A stretch of 64,000 bases of DNA from NCBI RefSeq assembly GCF_022836845.1, contig NZ_JAJNNZ010000014.1, positions 33,878 through 97,877 of the forward strand, in the 5' to 3' direction. Both the position numbers and the translations under genes were made by a program. The notes beneath the pieces were generated by a model, which searched no databases, was not told the origin of the DNA, and worked only from the letters and a program-made list of their open reading frames with translations. Numbering within the stretch: position 1 is the first letter of the stretch; every line of letters starts with the position of its first letter. Shown piece by piece: positions 9,194-17,836 of the stretch. This DNA is from Vibrio gelatinilyticus. GTDB lineage: Bacteria > Pseudomonadota > Gammaproteobacteria > Enterobacterales > Vibrionaceae.

Positions 9194-10681
9194 ATGGATA
9201 CTATGATTTGGCATGATAAAGCAGAAACATTGAGTTTTTCGACTCAGGCGTTTATCGATGGAAAACTTCACGACGCTCTTTCCAGAGATACCTTTGAGGT
9301 GATTAACCCTGCAACAGGCCATACCTTGGCTCATGTTGCTCGCTGCAATGAAGACGATGTTGATCGCGCGGTTGTCGTGGCAAGAAAGGCATTCAATAGT
9401 CGCGTATGGGCAGGGTTATCCCCCAGCCGAAGAAAGAGCATCCTTCTTAAATACGCTGATGAAATCGACCAGCACAAAGAGCACTTTGCGATACTAGAAT
9501 CGCTAGACATGGGAAAACCTATCGGAGATGCTTTAGGGTATGATGCCCCTGCTACCGCGCGTTGTATTGCCTGGAACGCCGAAGCTATTGATAAGATTTA
9601 CGATGAAGTGGCACCTGTTACTGATGATGCACTAGCATTAGTTACCCGTGAACCTCTTGGCGTGGTCGCAGCGATAGTCCCCTGGAATTTTCCCACTGTG
9701 ATGGCCGCCTGGAAAATCGGCCCTGCTTTGGCAACGGGTAACTCGGTAATTATTAAACCTTCCGAGAAGTCCCCGCTTACTGCAATACTATTGGCCGAGC
9801 TAGCCACAAAAGCAGGGATCCCTGATGGAGTGCTACAGGTACTTCCTGGATTTGGTCATGAAGCCGGACAAGCTCTGGCTCTTCACAACGATGTCGATTG
9901 TATTACCTTTACCGGTTCAACCGCCGTGGGTAAAAAACTGCTAAGTTTTGCAGGACAATCAAATCTCAAACGCGCGTTTATGGAGTGTGGAGGCAAAAGC
10001 CCACATATTATTCACCATGATGTGAAAGACATCGAAAAAGCCGCAGCAACGGCGGCGTCGGCTATCTGTTATAACCAGGGTGAAGTATGTACCGCGGGGT
10101 CAAGGTTGTTGGTGCATTCATCAATCAAAGACGACTTTTTGGCACGCCTGCTGCGCCATATGGAACAATGGCAACCGGGCGACCCTTTACTTGAAGAGAC
10201 TCGTGTCGGAGCAATTGTTGACCGCGCCCAATACGAACGTGTACTTGAGTACATCGAAATCGGCAAAGAAGATGGTGCCACGCTTGTGTACGGAGGCCAA
10301 CCTGCATTAAGCCAAACAGATGGCTTCTATATTCAGCCCGCCGTATTTACTGAAGTCACGCGTGATATGCGCATTTTCCAGGAAGAAATCTTTGGTCCAG
10401 TTCTGTGCGTGTCCACTTTCGATAGCATCGAAGAAGCCATCGAGCTTGCTAATGACAGTGACTATGGCTTAGCTGCAGGCGTTTGGACATCTGATATTTC
10501 AACGGCTGTACGCTGCTCACGTGCACTTCGTGCGGGTACCGTATTCGTAAATAATTGGGATGGCGGTGATATGACGATGCCATTTGGCGGATACAAACAA
10601 AGCGGTAATGGCAGAGACAAATCATTGCATGCTCTGGATAAGTACACGGAGATGAAGTCAACGTGGATTGAACTGGATTAG
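9194..10681 (+). CDS. puuC: Gamma-glutamyl-gamma-aminobutyraldehyde dehydrogenase
   Basis: An NAD(P)-dependent aldehyde dehydrogenase that oxidises gamma-glutamyl-gamma-aminobutyraldehyde, and in E. coli also free aminoaldehydes such as 3-hydroxypropanal, to the acid. The start at 9194 has a good GAGG site and gives 495 residues, the E. coli PuuC length; longer in-frame starts run into puuR. Catalytic Cys299 (NQGEVCTAGSR) and general-base Glu264 (MECGGKSP) are present with the Rossmann motif TFTGSTAVG and the PWNFP segment. The gap to puuR is 16 bases, so they form one transcript. Broad aldehyde specificity could let it make gamma-glutamyl-beta-alanine or beta-alanine for the divergent bauA operon. 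Confidence 0.92.
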   Translation: MDTMIWHDKAETLSFSTQAFIDGKLHDALSRDTFEVINPATGHTLAHVARCNEDDVDRAVVVARKAFNSRVWAGLSPSRRKSILLKYADEIDQHKEHFAILESLDMGKPIGDALGYDAPATARCIAWNAEAIDKIYDEVAPVTDDALALVTREPLGVVAAIVPWNFPTVMAAWKIGPALATGNSVIIKPSEKSPLTAILLAELATKAGIPDGVLQVLPGFGHEAGQALALHNDVDCITFTGSTAVGKKLLSFAGQSNLKRAFMECGGKSPHIIHHDVKDIEKAAATAASAICYNQGEVCTAGSRLLVHSSIKDDFLARLLRHMEQWQPGDPLLEETRVGAIVDRAQYERVLEYIEIGKEDGATLVYGGQPALSQTDGFYIQPAVFTEVTRDMRIFQEEIFGPVLCVSTFDSIEEAIELANDSDYGLAAGVWTSDISTAVRCSRALRAGTVFVNNWDGGDMTMPFGGYKQSGNGRDKSLHALDKYTEMKSTWIELD

Positions 10682-10722
10682 CCTTGCTCGTCAATCACTC
10701 ACTTTTGTAGATAAAATCACAA

Positions 10723-10755
10723 AAGCCGCCAACGATGACTAGGTCGTGGCGGCTT
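10723..10755 (-). terminator. Bidirectional hairpin between puuC and outer-membrane gene
   Basis: Arms AAGCCGCC(A)ACGA and TCGTGGCGGCTT form a 12-pair stem with one bulged base. On the minus strand it runs into TTTTGTGATTTT. It separates the convergent puuC and outer-membrane protein genes and could stop both. Confidence 0.8.
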
Positions 10756-10773
10756 ATTCACATTAAGTTGAAT

Positions 10774-11610
10774 TTATAGGTAGTAGCTATATGTAAATTT
10801 CAACTCAGTGTTATTCTTATTATGACCAAAGCCACTGTCGCCAGTATTATCGAAGTATTCCGTATAGGTCAGTTTTCCCCAGTGCTTACGGTTCTCAGAA
10901 AGCGGCATTTGGAAAGCCGTATCTAACTGAAGCGTATTCACTGTACCTAACATGCCGCCCATCTCGATTGAACTAAACTGTGGGTTAAACTGAATGTGGG
11001 TACCGTTTTCGCTTAGGTAGATTGAGTTTAAAAAGTTAAACTGAAAACCATAGGCGTAATCATCTACAACACCAACATCTGCATAGTCACCATTGTTTTG
11101 ACCGACTGCAACCGCCAAAATTGGGAAGGATAACCAGTTCTTGAAAGGTGTGGTCATACGTACCAAGCCACCAACAGCAAATAAACGGTCAGAGATAGGA
11201 TCTTCTGCAAAGCTTGTCTCAATGTAGTCTAAAGAAATACCCATCATCGGAGCGTTTTCCCAATTAGTATGAGACACTTCAAAGTAGCGAGCGCGCAACT
11301 TAGACATCTTCAAATCTTCGCTCGCGAATGGGTTAGCCGTGCCTTTATTTTCTTGCGCTTCTAGTGTCAGTTGCCCTAAAAATAAATTGCCATTTGCCTT
11401 ACTTCCTGACGCCTGCCCAAGAAATTGAATAAAATCGTTGTCGTTTTCACCTAAGCTTTGCTTGCCGTACGTTGCGCTCATAACGGTTGAGACTTTCGTG
11501 TGATCCCCTGGATCAGGAGCATCGACTGGCTCTATATGATCATCGGCGTAAGAGACTGACGATGCGAATACTAACGCGCAAGCTAGTGATAATTTTTTAA
11601 GTGCTGCCAT
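10774..11610 (-). CDS. Predicted outer-membrane beta-barrel protein
   Basis: A 278-residue secreted protein with a clear signal peptide (MAALKKLSLACALVFASSVSYA). The mature part is rich in alternating polar/aromatic strands and ends in an aromatic-rich strand (KFTYSYYL), as outer-membrane barrels do, though the last residue is Leu rather than Phe. Its size would suit 10-12 strands, like Tsx/OmpK-type channels or OmpW-like pores; I cannot assign it to a named family with confidence. It stands alone with its own terminator and a nearly 500-base AT-rich upstream region. Its neighbours give no clear substrate; a link to polyamine uptake is possible but not shown. Confidence 0.65.
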   Translation of the reverse strand: MAALKKLSLACALVFASSVSYADDHIEPVDAPDPGDHTKVSTVMSATYGKQSLGENDNDFIQFLGQASGSKANGNLFLGQLTLEAQENKGTANPFASEDLKMSKLRARYFEVSHTNWENAPMMGISLDYIETSFAEDPISDRLFAVGGLVRMTTPFKNWLSFPILAVAVGQNNGDYADVGVVDDYAYGFQFNFLNSIYLSENGTHIQFNPQFSSIEMGGMLGTVNTLQLDTAFQMPLSENRKHWGKLTYTEYFDNTGDSGFGHNKNNTELKFTYSYYL

Positions 11611-12098
11611 GGTACAAACCTATTAAATTTGTTATTGGAAATGCCAGCTAAAAGAAAGCCAGCGAACGCATACACTGTAAAAAATCATGTTATTGAGCGA
11701 TAACTAAATTAAAAAACAATAAGCAAAAATAAATAGTAAAAAGTAGTCACCTCAACATCTTTTGATATATCTAAAAAAAACATCGCACTAGCCTACCTTA
11801 TACAAATGATTTAAATTATATAAAGTTCTAAATTCACTGTGCTATCAACGGCATTTTAGGGGCTTGTGGATTATTTCTGGGAATAATATTGCTATAGATC
11901 AAAACAATATCAATAACGTTTCCATTAGCATAAGCGCATGTATCTAAGGCAACTGACCATAGTATTTTCAGCGAATCTTAGACTCCGACACCATCCGTAA
12001 TAATTGGCAATAATCATTATAACGCTATGTTTCGATAGACGAATTCAATGTTATTGTTTGCTACTATTACTAAATACTTGGAAACGAAGAGATCTTAT
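11611..12098. other. AT-rich divergent intergenic region, no gene seen
   Basis: This 488-base region separates the divergent outer-membrane gene and the ToxR-like regulator. It is AT-rich and full of short A/T runs, as in many H-NS-bound Vibrio promoter regions. I see no convincing open reading frame, strong hairpin or family-specific operator in it. Confidence 0.5.
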
Positions 12099-12821
12099 AT
12101 GTCACTACTCTCTCTTGAGCCACCTGTGTATCAAGTAGGTGATATCCTCTATTCACCAACCTCGGGCGCTATCGAAAAACTAGGTGAAATAAGCCGATTA
12201 CGAGCAAGAGAAGCCAATTTGTTTCATGCTCTGATAGAGAGTTTTCCCGAAGTTTTATCCAGAAAGGAAATCGAAGAGCAATTATGGAAAGATTCTTACG
12301 CAACTAACGCAACGATTAACCAAACAATAAAAGCACTGCGCTTTTCTTTGAATGATGAACAGCGCACTCTGATACGCACTATCCCAAAACAAGGCTACGT
12401 ACTGGCCACAAAACCGCAGGTGGTCGAAGAAGAGTTATCCGTCCAAGCTCCCCTATCAGAAGCTAACGAAAACGCTTTGACGTCAGATAGCAAGGCGCAA
12501 GACCAGTCGACCAACCTCAACACTAAGAAAGAAAGCTCGGTGACTCTTCTTTCACTGTTTAGCATTAACCAATGGGTGCTGGTTTTGGCTTGTGGCGTCA
12601 TCGCATTTGCCATTTCGGCATCAGGTGTCTTTATGAATCCCCCCGAGCGTACTAGCTTCTTATACAAAGGACACTGGATTTTGTTTGTGCCCGAAGAAGG
12701 AGAACTGGAGCGTCTTAACTTAGAGCAACTTTCAACGCCACATTATGTGTTGAAAACCAATAATGAATACCGAGTATGTAAAAAGACAGAAGGAACCATT
12801 CAATGTCAACTCGCCGACTAA
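12099..12821 (+). CDS. ToxR-like membrane-bound transcription factor
   Basis: A 240-residue single-pass regulator of the ToxR/TcpP/VtrA layout. A winged-helix DNA-binding domain (about 10-107) holds the family pattern SRKEIEEQLW, then NATINQTIKALRFSL and the wing TIPKQGYVL. A polar linker (108-150) leads to one membrane helix (about 157-179) and a short periplasmic tail of 60 residues with Cys227 and Cys236, which could form a disulfide. The start at 12099 has a purine-rich site upstream; a longer in-frame ATG at 12048 adds residues unlike the family. Its 3' end overlaps the next gene by 19 bases, as in regulator/partner pairs. The likely targets are the two MFS genes downstream; that is inference. 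Confidence 0.85.
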   Translation: MSLLSLEPPVYQVGDILYSPTSGAIEKLGEISRLRAREANLFHALIESFPEVLSRKEIEEQLWKDSYATNATINQTIKALRFSLNDEQRTLIRTIPKQGYVLATKPQVVEEELSVQAPLSEANENALTSDSKAQDQSTNLNTKKESSVTLLSLFSINQWVLVLACGVIAFAISASGVFMNPPERTSFLYKGHWILFVPEEGELERLNLEQLSTPHYVLKTNNEYRVCKKTEGTIQCQLAD

Positions 12822-13285
12822 TACAAAGCACCGTTGTCCTTTTGATTCTTTCTGTATCGTATTTTATCGGGTACCTCACTTATCAATACCTTAATGACCC
12901 CCTTCGTTTGTACCAGGGGGTTTGGTATGGAAAGGGACAAATTTCCTTTGGGGATAAAAAAGTAGAAAGCTACGCGACGTTTATTATTGAGAGAAAAAGT
13001 GCCCGGCTGTCCGTAGAGAATCGTTACGGTCAGTATAACTACACCTACGATGTCAACTTAGCTTATAAAAAGTTAAATCATGAACGTAGCCATCTTGAAG
13101 TTACCGAACGAAGCGTCAATGGACTGGAAGAATTTCTTAAAGATACGGGCATTCACGTACCTTCTTACGGTACCCTGTTCAGAGTTGATGGTTGGAGGGT
13201 AGATAACGACAGAATTTTTCTTAATATTCAACTATCTAAAAACAATAACGCTTCGATTCTTTTGACCAAAGAAGACGAAAAATAG
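12803..13285 (+). CDS. Small membrane partner of the ToxR-like regulator (ToxS/TcpH/VtrC/FidL type)
   Basis: A 160-residue protein with one N-terminal membrane helix (about 7-28) and a periplasmic domain of about 130 residues rich in predicted beta strands (WYGKGQISF, SYATFIIERKSARLSV, YNYTYDVNL, GTLFRVDGWRV, RIFLNIQLS). The layout and the overlap with the upstream regulator match VtrC, ToxS and FidL-like partners, which pair with the periplasmic tail of a ToxR-like protein and may bind a small ligand such as a bile salt. These partners diverge very fast, so the assignment rests on gene order and topology, not on conserved residues. Unlike some partners it has no cysteines. Confidence 0.7.
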   Translation: MSTRRLIQSTVVLLILSVSYFIGYLTYQYLNDPLRLYQGVWYGKGQISFGDKKVESYATFIIERKSARLSVENRYGQYNYTYDVNLAYKKLNHERSHLEVTERSVNGLEEFLKDTGIHVPSYGTLFRVDGWRVDNDRIFLNIQLSKNNNASILLTKEDEK

Positions 13286-13358
13286 TGCGTTTTATGTTTT
13301 TTTATCTGCCATTTTAGAAATACAATTTTTTTTCCCTGAAAGATACTTTTTTTGGTTG

Positions 13359-13431
13359 GAGCAAGAGCTCTCTAACACGGTTTAATAGCTTCGATAAACG
13401 TGTTTAAACTAAAACTACAGAGCTCTTGCTC
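13359..13431 (+). repeat. Long inverted repeat in the leader of the first MFS gene
   Basis: A perfect 13-base inverted repeat, GAGCAAGAGCTCT (13359-13371) and AGAGCTCTTGCTC (13419-13431), encloses 47 bases. Inside it is a second stem, AACACgGTTTA and TAAACGTGTT, with one bulge. Each outer arm also contains the 8-base palindrome AGAGCTCT. It ends 23 bases before the MFS start codon, next to the ribosome-binding site AAAGGT (13441-13446). It could be an RNA leader structure or two operator half-sites 60 bases apart. It is not followed by a T-run, so it is not a simple terminator. Confidence 0.75.
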
Positions 13432-13454
13432 TTCAACATAAAAGGTATCTAACA

Positions 13455-15074
13455 ATGACGGTATCCGCTACTTCGGTTCCTACACCAGAAGAGAAGGTCG
13501 GGTTAGCCAAATGGTTCCCTCTGATCGTACTTCTTGCCGCTCAATTTTCAACAATGGCTGATAACTCAGGTTTGGCTATTTCAACGGAAGCGCTAATTGC
13601 ATTGCACGGTGCGACCATGTCTGACATTCAAATGGCTAACGCTATGTACCCACTTATCGCTGGTGCAGGTATGATCGCTGGTGGCCTAATTGGTCTGATC
13701 ATCGGTTGGAAACGCCAAATGATTATCGGTGCTGGTCTATTGTCAGTCGCATCGTTCGGAGCCGCATTTGCTCCAAACATGGAAATCTTAAACTATGTAG
13801 CTCGCGTCGGTTCGGGCCTTGGCGCTTGTTTACTTATTCCTGCCGTTCTGGCTAATATCGCTGGTATCTACAAAGGCAAAGACCAAGCGATCGCCTTCTC
13901 CGCAATCGCTGCGCTGGTCGGCCTAGCGAGCGCATTAACGCCTCTTATCTTTGGTTTTATTCTCGATGTGGCTAGCTTCCGCGTTGCATTCTCAGGATTA
14001 GGTGTCTACTGTGCATTGGTGATGCTTGGCAGTATGAAGCTTCCCGAGCTACCAAGAGCGACTTTCAAAGGTAAGTTCGACGTTGTTGGCGTGGTTCTGG
14101 CAGGTACAGGGCTTCTATGCTTCGTAACGGGTCTACTGAAAATCTCTGACTGGGGTTTGGTTGCTCCATTAACGGATTTCAATATCATGGGTCTTTCTCC
14201 AGCACTGCCTGTCGTTGCTCTGGGTGGTATCATCCTTAAGGCTCTCATGGTTTGGGAGCGCCGCTTCGAAGCTGCCGGTAACACACCTCTTCTACCTCGA
14301 TCTTACGTTGAAAACCCACAGGTTGTTGTTGGTCTAGTTCTTTGTGCAACTATCTTCCTACTGTTCGGTGCAACTGGCTTTATCAACGTTTCATACATGC
14401 AGCTAGTCGCTGGTATGAGCGCGTTCGCTTCTGGTATGGCACTTTGTGCATTTGCTTTGGGCATGATGATTGGCTCACTTGGCGCTCCAGCAAAACTGGG
14501 TCACCTAAGCTGCCAGCGTATTTGCCAACTTGGCTTTATCATTGCGGCGGCAGGTACTGCATTAATGTTCTTTGGTTTCACCGCTGACGGCATTACTTTC
14601 TGGCAATACATTTCACTAACAGTATTTGGTATTGGTGCTGGTCTACTCGCTTCTCAAGCATCGATTGTTGTAACCTCAGCTCTAAGTGAGCAAGACGCTC
14701 AACAATCTGGTGGTATCCAGGCCACGTCTCGTAACATCGGTCAAGCGTTTGGTGTTGCTATTCTAGGTTCGGTAATGCTGTTCTCACTAACAGGTGAAAT
14801 CAAAAACGGCGTAATGGAGCATGAAACTCTATCTGCTGAAACTAAGCAAATCATCGTTGAAACGCCTTCTCTACCGTTTGTTTCAAACGATATGGCACGC
14901 GAACTAATGATTACTGCTGAAATCCCAGCCCAAGAGCAACAGGCTGTTGTCGCTGTAATGGCAGAGTCTCGTTTGTCTTCGGTACACTATGCACTTTACA
15001 CGCTCATTGCCTTGATGATGGGTGGTCTCGCATTGTGTACGAAGCTGCCTAAACGTTCATTAATGAACAGTTAA
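13455..15074 (+). CDS. MFS transporter, 14-helix drug/metabolite exporter family (paralogue 1)
   Basis: A 539-residue integral inner-membrane protein of the major facilitator superfamily, of the DHA2/EmrB-QacA size class (14 helices expected). After a 20-residue cytosolic start comes helix 1 with MADNSGLAIST, the position of the family's acidic residue, then the loop motif GLIIGWKRQMIIG after helix 2 and the antiporter-like segment PAVLANIAGIYKG. A well-conserved block near the end (SALSEQDAQQSGGIQATSRNIGQAFG) is shared with the next gene. No EmrA-type membrane fusion gene is adjacent. Substrate unknown; proton-driven export of a toxic compound such as bile or a drug is the family expectation. 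Confidence 0.88.
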   Translation: MTVSATSVPTPEEKVGLAKWFPLIVLLAAQFSTMADNSGLAISTEALIALHGATMSDIQMANAMYPLIAGAGMIAGGLIGLIIGWKRQMIIGAGLLSVASFGAAFAPNMEILNYVARVGSGLGACLLIPAVLANIAGIYKGKDQAIAFSAIAALVGLASALTPLIFGFILDVASFRVAFSGLGVYCALVMLGSMKLPELPRATFKGKFDVVGVVLAGTGLLCFVTGLLKISDWGLVAPLTDFNIMGLSPALPVVALGGIILKALMVWERRFEAAGNTPLLPRSYVENPQVVVGLVLCATIFLLFGATGFINVSYMQLVAGMSAFASGMALCAFALGMMIGSLGAPAKLGHLSCQRICQLGFIIAAAGTALMFFGFTADGITFWQYISLTVFGIGAGLLASQASIVVTSALSEQDAQQSGGIQATSRNIGQAFGVAILGSVMLFSLTGEIKNGVMEHETLSAETKQIIVETPSLPFVSNDMARELMITAEIPAQEQQAVVAVMAESRLSSVHYALYTLIALMMGGLALCTKLPKRSLMNS

Positions 15075-15088
15075 CGCGCACCTTTGAT

Positions 15089-15112
15089 AAGCCTCGGTTT
15101 GACCGAGGCTTT
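15089..15112 (+). terminator. Hairpin between the two MFS genes
   Basis: A 9-base perfect stem (AAGCCTCGG/CCGAGGCTT) with a 5-base loop runs into TTATTGTTT. It should end or reduce transcription after the first MFS gene, so the second may have its own promoter or receive read-through. Confidence 0.8.
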
Positions 15113-15154
15113 ATTGTTTCTACTTCCCTAATCCTAAAATAGAGCGAGGCAGCT

Positions 15155-16792
15155 ATGGTCAAAGCCTTAGATAATAAAAAAGGATTTTTACTTTGGGTAC
15201 TGTGCTTAGCACAGTTTACTCTTTCCGCTGATGTAGCAAACCTTTCCATCTCTACGTCTACTCTTGTCAATGTCTTTAATACCGACATTGCCAGCATTCA
15301 AGTTCTCGGCATCATTCAACCGCTGGTTGGTGCAGCATTGATGTTATCTGCCAGTATGTTCGGACTCATTATTGGCTGGCGCCGTTTGCTCATCATCGGC
15401 ACCACTCTAGGGTTTATCTCCACTTTAGGCTTCATTCTAATTCCAGACATCTACTCAGTGACCCTATTTGTTCGGCCTCTCGCTGGGATAGGTTCTGCGT
15501 TTATTTTACCGGCCGTTCTTGCGCTTGTAGTGGCTCACTCCCCTGGAAAGTCTAGAGCGCTCGGCTTTGGGTTAATGGCCGCAGCGACTGGGCTTGCAGC
15601 AGCTGTTATGCCACTACTAAGCGGCTGGCTTCACGACAACGTGAGCTGGCAATGGCCCTTTGCTCTTATCGCTTTGTGCTACCTCGCCACTCTGATTGGC
15701 GCGATCACCCGTATCGAACCTATACACACCAATCAACCCGCAAAATTTGATATTGCGGGTTCCATTCTTGGGGCCGTTAGCATCACAGTACTGTGTTTTG
15801 GCCTTATTAAGTTGCCTTACTGGGGCGGACTATACGCTCTGCAAGGGGCTAGTATTCCCAATTGGCTAAGTTTTATCTTTCCATTAAGCCCAGCACTGCT
15901 TTTTATTGTTGTTGGTATAAGCTTATTTACATGCTTCATTTTCCAGCAACTTAGCTTTCAAAAGCGCCACGGACATGCCCTACTACCGATTCACTGGCTG
16001 ACCAATCGCTCATCTCGAAAGGGTTTTATTATTTTGCCACTGATGTACATCATTCTTGGTGGCAGTAGCTTTGTGATTGTTACTTATCTTCAAGTGGCAG
16101 TCGCACTGTCTTCAGCGCACTCTGGTGGCATTATTTTGCTCTTTTCAGCGTTTATGATTGGCTTTTCAATCATTACTCCCGTTGTCTTTAAGCACCTGAA
16201 CCCTAAAACGCTTTGCCAAATCGCATTTTTTGGGGTCATTCTCGCTGGTGGCACACTGTGGCTATCGAGCGCTGCGGATCACATTTTAGGCTCGTTTTAC
16301 CTAGGTATGGCATTACTCGGTGCGGCTATGGGTATTTTGGCATCACAATGCCCAGTCATTATCACGAGTGCGCTGGGTGAGCGTGATGCGGAGCAGTCTG
16401 GCGGACTGCAAGCTACGCTACGAAACATAGGTCTGGTCATTGGGATCAGTCTGTTTGGTGGGGCAAATCAGTGGGGATTAGAAAGCGAAATCCAATCTCA
16501 TTCCGAAATCGTAGCTCAAATGCCAACTGCGTTTGTTGAAAGTATCGACAAATTATCACACATTCCTTATATCGATAACACAAGGCTAGAAAGTTCGGTA
16601 ACGATGTTTGAGTTTGATAGTGCGCAAACACACAACCTAATCGTAATAAACGCTAATGCTCGTTTAAAAGGGTTTGATCTGACGATGATAGCCTTAATGA
16701 TGACGGCGCTATTGGGGTTTGTTGTGAGTTCCAGATTGGAATGTCAGGATGATACGTCTGCCGTACTAGTGCCCACAAAAACAAGTTGTTAA
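15155..16792 (+). CDS. MFS transporter, 14-helix exporter family (paralogue 2)
   Basis: A 545-residue paralogue of the preceding transporter. Shared blocks include LAQFTLSADVANLSISTS in helix 1, MFGLIIGWRRLLIIG in the first loop, and SALGERDAEQSGGLQATLRNIG in helix 11-12, so the pair arose by tandem duplication followed by strong divergence. It lacks the N-terminal extension of its neighbour and has a large loop near residues 455-510 that should be periplasmic. The ribosome-binding site is GAGG. A strong terminator follows. The two may export different substrates or form a functional pair; nothing in the sequence decides this. Confidence 0.87.
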   Translation: MVKALDNKKGFLLWVLCLAQFTLSADVANLSISTSTLVNVFNTDIASIQVLGIIQPLVGAALMLSASMFGLIIGWRRLLIIGTTLGFISTLGFILIPDIYSVTLFVRPLAGIGSAFILPAVLALVVAHSPGKSRALGFGLMAAATGLAAAVMPLLSGWLHDNVSWQWPFALIALCYLATLIGAITRIEPIHTNQPAKFDIAGSILGAVSITVLCFGLIKLPYWGGLYALQGASIPNWLSFIFPLSPALLFIVVGISLFTCFIFQQLSFQKRHGHALLPIHWLTNRSSRKGFIILPLMYIILGGSSFVIVTYLQVAVALSSAHSGGIILLFSAFMIGFSIITPVVFKHLNPKTLCQIAFFGVILAGGTLWLSSAADHILGSFYLGMALLGAAMGILASQCPVIITSALGERDAEQSGGLQATLRNIGLVIGISLFGGANQWGLESEIQSHSEIVAQMPTAFVESIDKLSHIPYIDNTRLESSVTMFEFDSAQTHNLIVINANARLKGFDLTMIALMMTALLGFVVSSRLECQDDTSAVLVPTKTSC

Positions 16793-16844
16793 ATGTAAAG
16801 AGGCTAGTATCACCGACAAGGTAAATAGTCCAAACAATCTATTG

Positions 16845-16878
16845 AAAGCGCATTGTTCTGAACCGAACAATGCGCTTT
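16845..16878 (+). terminator. Strong terminator after the second MFS gene
   Basis: A 14-base perfect stem (AAAGCGCATTGTTC with its complement) and a 6-base loop run into TTCTTTT. This closes the regulator/transporter cluster. Confidence 0.93.
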
Positions 16879-17286
16879 TCTTTTAGGTGCTCTTCTCAGC
16901 TATTTAGCAGCATAGCTAGAATGAGTTTCGCCCCTTCAATGTTTGATAATCCCTCAATTCCCGCTGTAAGTTAAAATCACTTTATCTTGTGATCAGCGAT
17001 GAACATGTCGATGACCATAGGCTTTAGATACGTTCATTCACGCATCAGCGCGAATAGTTTGTTTGAGAGTCTATTTCTATGGCTCACATATGAGCAACGC
17101 TGTTGTTTTCTCTTCAAAAACCTTTCTTAACCATGACCAAAGGAACTGTCGTTCATGGAAAAATTTCAGAATCTGTTCAGATGATAAACACGCTATTTCG
17201 ACCAACATTCTAGGTAATGTTACTGAACCGGCAATCCATCCAAAACCGACAAACATGACATGAATAAAATGGAATACTCAACTCGT
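16879..17286. other. Intergenic region upstream of the RlpA-like gene
   Basis: About 400 bases without a gene I can support. A 66-codon open frame (17063-17263) has no ribosome-binding site and an unlikely composition. The region presumably holds the promoter of the RlpA-like gene, but I see no distinctive site. Confidence 0.4.
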
Positions 17287-17712
17287 ATGAAAAAACTAAA
17301 CCTCGCTTTTACCGCTTTGCTCCTTGCTCTGCTCGTTGGCTGCTCCTCTACTTCGGTAGCTGATGAGCGAAAAACAAGGAGTTATGCAAGGTCACACGAG
17401 CTTGTCGGTCAAGCGTCATGGTATGGACGTAAATACCATGGAAAGCTCACAGCAAGTGGTGAGCGTTATAACAAGAGAGCCTACACTGCGGCTCATAGAA
17501 CTCTACCTTTTGGGACTATCGTACGGGTCACCAATACAACCAATAGCAAATCGGTGGATGTTAAAATCAATGATCGAGGGCCTTTTGTTAAAGGCCGAAT
17601 CATTGACCTTTCTAAAAAGTCATTTGAACAAATAGGTGATATCAACAAAGGTTTAGCGTCTATCAAAATTGAAATTATTGATGACAGTAATACCTTTAGG
17701 TACAAGCACTAG
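17287..17712 (+). CDS. RlpA-like septal lipoprotein, short form
   Basis: A 141-residue predicted lipoprotein with a signal peptide and lipobox LVGC, so it should be anchored in the outer membrane. It then carries one double-psi beta-barrel domain (about 40-135) of the RlpA type: GQASWYGRKYHGKLTASGERYN, the histidine segment AAHRTLPFGTIVRV and the catalytic aspartate region VKINDRGPFVKGRIIDLS. RlpA is a lytic transglycosylase acting on naked glycan strands at the septum in some species. Full-length RlpA also carries a C-terminal SPOR domain, which is absent here, so this is a second, small RlpA-like protein. The start at 17287 is chosen because it begins the signal peptide. Confidence 0.87.
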   Translation: MKKLNLAFTALLLALLVGCSSTSVADERKTRSYARSHELVGQASWYGRKYHGKLTASGERYNKRAYTAAHRTLPFGTIVRVTNTTNSKSVDVKINDRGPFVKGRIIDLSKKSFEQIGDINKGLASIKIEIIDDSNTFRYKH

Positions 17713-17770
17713 CACGCTGGTGCCTCGTCCAATAAACCCATTTATTGGGGGCGCGGTTCTCAATGGATAC

Positions 17771-17798
17771 AAAAGCCTCACTATGAAGTGAGGCTTTT
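17771..17798 (+). terminator. Terminator between RlpA-like and membrane-protein genes
   Basis: A perfect 12-base stem (AAAAGCCTCACT/AGTGAGGCTTTT) with a 4-base loop lies between convergent genes. A and T runs at both stem feet make it usable in both directions. Confidence 0.9.
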
Positions 17799-17836
17799 AA
17801 GACTATAAGGGGAGTGAGCTCTACTTAATGCAGAGA

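Noticed and set aside
13286..13358. Two T-runs after the ToxR-partner gene as a possible terminator
   Set aside because: No stem precedes either T-run.
17063..17263. 66-codon open frame upstream of the RlpA-like gene
   Set aside because: No ribosome-binding site, unlike any family, and a composition typical of chance frames.
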